A DNA stretch of 9,309 nucleotides from DATKLX01 sp035542155. GTDB lineage: Bacteria > Chloroflexota > Anaerolineae > Anaerolineales > Anaerolineaceae. Below, in pieces: positions 6,583-9,309 of the stretch. The notes beneath the pieces are model-generated. The model was not told the origin of the DNA and made no database searches. It worked only from the letters and a program-made list of their open reading frames with translations. Numbering within the stretch: position 1 is the first letter of the stretch; each line of letters starts with the position of its first letter. The position numbers and the translations under genes were made by a program. The DNA lies in contig DATKLX010000100.1 in assembly GCA_035542155.1 (NCBI GenBank), positions 1 to 9,309 of the forward strand. Direction: 5' to 3'.

Positions 6583-7781
6583 TTTAGCGCCTCCCCGACC
6601 ACCTCGTCGAAGGGCAGAAACCTGGTCTTGAAGTGGTTTCTGGCAGCGGCGTAGTAACAGGCCTTGGCGCTGTCGGTCGCCAGGGCATCGAACCGGCCCT
6701 GGATGGGAGAGACCACGCAGCAGGTGTCCGCGGCGATGATCGCCCCCGCTTCCTCGATGACCTGAGTATACCCCATGCGGTCGGCGATCTGGCGGGTGGG
6801 GCGGGCTGTGGTGATCCAGAAGGTCTTCGTCACCTTTTTCCCGCGCAGCAGGTCAGCCAGGTGGGCAATCTCCTGGATGGAAAGGTGTGGGCAGCCCAGG
6901 CTGACAAAGTCGATCTCGGCCGAAGTCGCGTCGTTGAGCGATCGCCAGGCCGCGTCCAGGGCAGCCTGGTCGATGACGATCCGTTCCTCAGGCGGGGAAT
7001 ACCGTTCCGCCTCGGGGGTGACGCCCCGGGCGTGGAAGAGGGCGGCTCCGCCAAAGGTGGCCAGGCTGGCGCAGAGCGATTTCAAGTTTTCCAACGTGGC
7101 GGTTTCAGCCAGGCCGGTAAGATAAGGGACCGGCCGATGCGGCCGGTTTTCCAGGATCTGCCCGACCGCCTTTCCCAGTGCGCCGTAATCGGCTGCAGTT
7201 TCCAGGCGGGCCTGGACGGCAACCCTCAGCCCCGGGCGGCGATTTTCGTCCAGGTGAAACCCATATTCAGGGGTCAAACCGGTGAGAGCCGCCGCCAGCG
7301 CGCTGGGGCCGCCTTCGCGGTTGGTCCGCGCGCCAATTACCGAATTGGCGTAGCAGACCGCGCTGCTCTCCGCCCAGGCGATGTGCTCGCCGAAGCGCGG
7401 CAGGTTGCCGACCAGGTAAGGAGTGCAGGTGCAGGTGGTGATCACGCCCATCCGCTCGAAGGCGGCGATGACCCGCTCCTGATGCGCGGCGAACTCGGGG
7501 GAGATGCCCAGCGCCAGCCAGTTCTCGATGTCCATCCCGGCTGGATTGAGGGTGGTCAGGACTCTGGCGCGCCCGCCGCCGTCGGCCATCTCGGAAAGAA
7601 ACTCCAGGCCGGCCTCTCCGAGGTTATCGTAGCTGACCCCGGAGATCTGCACCGAGGCGACCGGGATCATCCGCTCCGCGCCGTAGATCGCGCCCAGCGC
7701 GGCCAGGATCTCCATCGCCTTACGCGCCGACCGGCCCTGCGCGCCTTCCAGGACTGCGTATTGTTCGGAGGTCAGATTCAT
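6579..7781 (-). CDS. Aconitase X catalytic (large) subunit; putative phosphomevalonate dehydratase large subunit
   Basis: A 400-residue AcnX catalytic subunit, a full-length member of the aconitase superfamily. It would bind an Fe-S cluster and remove water from its substrate; in archaea the reaction is 5-phosphomevalonate to trans-anhydromevalonate 5-phosphate. Signatures in order: EGAQGRSARKAMEIL (12-26), VQISGVSYDNLGEAGLEFL (44-62), TCTCTPYLVGNLP (116-128), GEHIAWAESSAVCYANSV (131-148), GARTNREGGPSALAAALTG (150-168), SLGCPHLS (294-301) and ADTCCVVSPI (351-360). Likely cluster ligands are Cys117 or Cys119, Cys297 and Cys354 or Cys355. The fused single-chain bacterial AcnX form is not seen here: the swivel domain is a separate gene. 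The ATG lies 3 nt after the UbiD stop, with only a weak ribosome site, suggesting translational coupling. Confidence 0.93.
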   Translation of the reverse strand: MNLTSEQYAVLEGAQGRSARKAMEILAALGAIYGAERMIPVASVQISGVSYDNLGEAGLEFLSEMADGGGRARVLTTLNPAGMDIENWLALGISPEFAAHQERVIAAFERMGVITTCTCTPYLVGNLPRFGEHIAWAESSAVCYANSVIGARTNREGGPSALAAALTGLTPEYGFHLDENRRPGLRVAVQARLETAADYGALGKAVGQILENRPHRPVPYLTGLAETATLENLKSLCASLATFGGAALFHARGVTPEAERYSPPEERIVIDQAALDAAWRSLNDATSAEIDFVSLGCPHLSIQEIAHLADLLRGKKVTKTFWITTARPTRQIADRMGYTQVIEEAGAIIAADTCCVVSPIQGRFDALATDSAKACYYAAARNHFKTRFLPFDEVVGEALK

Positions 7782-7784
7782 CTT

Positions 7785-9089
7785 CTATTCTGGGAGAAAC
7801 CGCGCCAGGTCCACATCTGGGAAAGGCGCTTTCTCGAAGGATTTGCCTTTGGCGACCAGCGGTTTGGTCAGGTCGAAGCCCATCTTGGCGGTGAAATGGG
7901 TCCCCGCCTCCGCGCTGGGATCCAGACTGGAGCCCTGCTCGCGGGCTTTGATCACCAGGTCCCGGTCGCCCTGGAAGCGAGTCGCCAAGGCCCATTCGAC
8001 CTCGAGCGGGTTATAGATGTCGATATCGTCATCGACGACGAAGACGTGCTTGGCCGAGCTGTGCCCGGCAAAGGCGGCAGCGATGGCCTTCTGGCCGTCG
8101 TCCTCGTGCTGCTTGTCGATCTGCACGATGACGTGCAGCCAGGAGCAGCCGCCTGGGTTGACGTTGACGTCCAGGCAGCGCACCACCTCGTTGACCTTGC
8201 GGAAAATGGTCGGCTCGCGGGGCATACCCATCAGCAGCTTATGCTCGAGCGCGCCGGGCAGAAGGGCGTGCCAGATGGCATCCCGACGGTAGGTGACCGC
8301 TTTGACCGTGAAAACAGGTTCCTCGCGGACCACGTCGTAGGTTTCGGTCAGGTCGACAAACGGCCCCTCGGAATGGGTGCGCTCGAGGGTGACCGTCCCT
8401 TCGAGGACGAATTCGCTCTCCGCCGGGACGCAGACGTCGGCTGTCCGGGCGTGGACCACCTGGAGCGGTTCGAGCGCGTTGGCAATCTCGAGCTCGTCCA
8501 CGCCCAGCTCGACCGAGGTAGCCGCAGCGGCGAGGACGTTCGGCGGCAGCCCGACGCAGACCGCCACCTCGACCGAGCCCAGATCTCGCAGGAATGCGTC
8601 GAAATGGCGCGAGCGAACCACGCGAACCGCCATTTCGTTTTTTGAGAACTGCATCAGGCGGTGAAAATCCACGTTCTGGCCCCATTGGGGGTGGCGGGCG
8701 ATCATCACTCCCGAGCTGATGTAGTTGCCGCCGTCGCGCTCGCAGTGGCGCAGGATCGGCAGCCGGTCCAGGTCGGGATGCAGGTCCACGACCTCCTGGC
8801 AGGGACCGCCGTCCACCAACTCGCAGGGGCGACGGTCCGCGATCGCCGCGACCAGCAGGGGGATGATGCCGGAAACAGGTACGCCAAAATAGCTCGCAAA
8901 GGCCGCCTTCGAGCAAAACAGGTTCCCCGCCACGCGGAACTCTGTCTCGCGGACCCGCTCGAAGAGCGCCGGCCTGGGCTCGACCTGTTTGAGCAGCCCG
9001 GCGATCTCGTAGGTCTTGGAGATGGGCGTTTTGATAGAAAGTAACTGGTTGCTTTGTTTTAAGTTGCTCAGGTAAGACCGGAGGGACAT
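7785..9089 (-). CDS. UbiD-family decarboxylase; putative anhydromevalonate phosphate decarboxylase
   Basis: A 434-residue UbiD-family, prenylated-FMN-dependent decarboxylase. By recall the sequence follows archaeal UbiD homologues closely: MSLRSYLSNL start, DGGPCQEVVDL (93-103), HCERDGGNYISSGVMIA (115-131), LEHKLLMGMPREPTI (291-305), NPGGCSWLHV (311-320), VVDDDIDIYNP (361-371) and GSSLDPSA (396-403). Metal and cofactor residues known from A. niger Fdc1 (Asn168, Arg173, His191) fall at Asn139, Arg144 and His162 with identical spacing. The catalytic Glu277/Glu282 pair appears as Glu241/Asp246 in EGPFVD. In archaea this family decarboxylates trans-anhydromevalonate 5-phosphate to isopentenyl phosphate. 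I chose the ATG at 9087-9089: the frame extends to an ATG at 9170, but the extra 27 residues do not resemble the family, and AAAGGG plus AAGGAAGG precede the internal ATG. A ubiX for cofactor synthesis must lie elsewhere. Confidence 0.92.
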   Translation of the reverse strand: MSLRSYLSNLKQSNQLLSIKTPISKTYEIAGLLKQVEPRPALFERVRETEFRVAGNLFCSKAAFASYFGVPVSGIIPLLVAAIADRRPCELVDGGPCQEVVDLHPDLDRLPILRHCERDGGNYISSGVMIARHPQWGQNVDFHRLMQFSKNEMAVRVVRSRHFDAFLRDLGSVEVAVCVGLPPNVLAAAATSVELGVDELEIANALEPLQVVHARTADVCVPAESEFVLEGTVTLERTHSEGPFVDLTETYDVVREEPVFTVKAVTYRRDAIWHALLPGALEHKLLMGMPREPTIFRKVNEVVRCLDVNVNPGGCSWLHVIVQIDKQHEDDGQKAIAAAFAGHSSAKHVFVVDDDIDIYNPLEVEWALATRFQGDRDLVIKAREQGSSLDPSAEAGTHFTAKMGFDLTKPLVAKGKSFEKAPFPDVDLARFLPE

Positions 9090-9228
9090 GTGACCCTTTA
9101 CCTTCCTTGGCATCCCCACCAGGGACACCCCAGCGATCGTTATCAGTTCGGCGAAGCATGAGTAACTCACTCGACTTTTGCAGTGACAAAATTTTTACAG
9201 CACTTTGACAACCGAATAGCCAAATAGA

Positions 9229-9257
9229 GAGACAAAGGACGAGAAAATCGGTACAAT
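9229..9257 (+). promoter_or_regulatory. Candidate promoter for the right-edge gene
   Basis: TACAAT (9252-9257, five of six) is preceded at 17 nt by GAGACA (9229-9234, four of six). Transcription would start near 9264, leaving a leader of roughly 26 nt to the ATG at 9290. A perfect TTGACA at 9205-9210 has no properly spaced -10 and is probably not its partner. Confidence 0.35.
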
Positions 9258-9278
9258 CCAGAAAAGAAACAGTATTCT

Positions 9279-9285
9279 GGAGGTG
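9279..9285 (+). promoter_or_regulatory. Ribosome binding site of the right-edge gene
   Basis: GGAGGTG, a near-perfect anti-Shine-Dalgarno match, lies 4 nt before an ATG at 9290-9292. This site is the main reason for calling a start there, since only six codons are visible. Confidence 0.5.
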
Positions 9286-9289
9286 CTGG

Positions 9290-9309
9290 ATGCTTCCCTT
9301 GGTGGAATT
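9290..9309 (+). CDS. 5' end of a gene cut by the window edge
   Basis: Six codons (MLPLVE) and two further bases are visible after a strong ribosome site and a plausible -10 element. Nothing can be said about the product. It would be divergent from the UbiD-AcnX operon, sharing a spacer of about 200 nt, so the two might be co-regulated. Confidence 0.4.

Larger units (their letters stand above)
6190..9089 (-). other. Predicted operon: UbiD decarboxylase – AcnX large – AcnX small
   Basis: Three genes on one strand read in order decarboxylase, dehydratase large subunit, dehydratase small subunit, with a 3-nt gap and a 4-nt ATGA overlap. All three share a GC-rich codon style. The lipoprotein start lies immediately at the end and may be read on the same transcript. 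I found no convincing promoter in the minus-strand sequence between 9090 and 9309. Two TTGTCA hexamers (at 9206-9211 and 9184-9189) are present without good -10 partners. Confidence 0.85.

Noticed and set aside
6633..8645. A 670-codon plus-strand open frame opposite the AcnX/UbiD genes
   Set aside because: It is antisense to two strongly recognisable genes and spans their junction. Its composition is Gly/Arg/Asp-rich without domain motifs. Long antisense frames are common in GC-rich coding DNA.
8239..9189. A 316-codon minus-strand frame overlapping UbiD in another phase
   Set aside because: It is Arg/Gly/Pro-rich shadow sequence. The overlapping frame carries the full set of UbiD motifs.
9205..9210. 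Perfect TTGACA hexamer as a -35 box
   Set aside because: No acceptable -10 hexamer lies 15-19 nt downstream on the plus strand.

Overview
This window looks like chromosomal DNA from a bacterium, most likely a Chloroflexota (Anaerolineae-like) lineage. That assignment is inferred from gene style: a cyclase–NB-ARC ATPase–TPR regulator, a lipoprotein with a Thr/Pro-rich stalk followed by an SH3-like module, sigma70-type promoter elements, clear Shine-Dalgarno sites, and GGGTCGAC/GGGCAGAC-type intergenic hairpins. No rRNA, tRNA, CRISPR array or transposase gene was seen. The left third is visibly more AT-rich than the right half.

Layout. 148-2892 (-) encodes a large signalling ATPase with a degenerate class III cyclase domain. 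It is divergent, across a 199-nt spacer, from a small stand-alone VOC/PhnB-like gene (3092-3508, +) with a near-consensus promoter and its own intrinsic terminator. 3594-3723 is a cluster of hairpin repeats. 3766-4755 (+) is an atypical SDR (NAD(P)-dependent epimerase/dehydratase-like), overlapped by ATGA with a broken locus (4752-5255, +). That locus joins the start of an alpha/beta hydrolase to a frame-shifted, unrecognised coding segment. A minus-strand lipoprotein (5349-6140) converges on it.

The most interesting part is the compact minus-strand operon at 9089-6190: a UbiD-family decarboxylase, then the large and small subunits of aconitase X. The spacings are 3 nt and a 4-nt ATGA overlap. 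In archaea these two families are phosphomevalonate dehydratase (AcnX large and small subunits) and trans-anhydromevalonate 5-phosphate decarboxylase (UbiD-type). Together they convert 5-phosphomevalonate to isopentenyl phosphate, which isopentenyl phosphate kinase then turns into IPP. Finding both steps as one transcription unit in an apparently bacterial genome suggests an archaeal-type mevalonate branch in a bacterium. The assignment rests on motif recall and gene pairing, not on a search. No mevalonate kinase, isopentenyl phosphate kinase or ubiX lies in this window.

The right edge holds a probable start of a divergent plus-strand gene (9290 onward) with a good ribosome binding site, cut off by the window.
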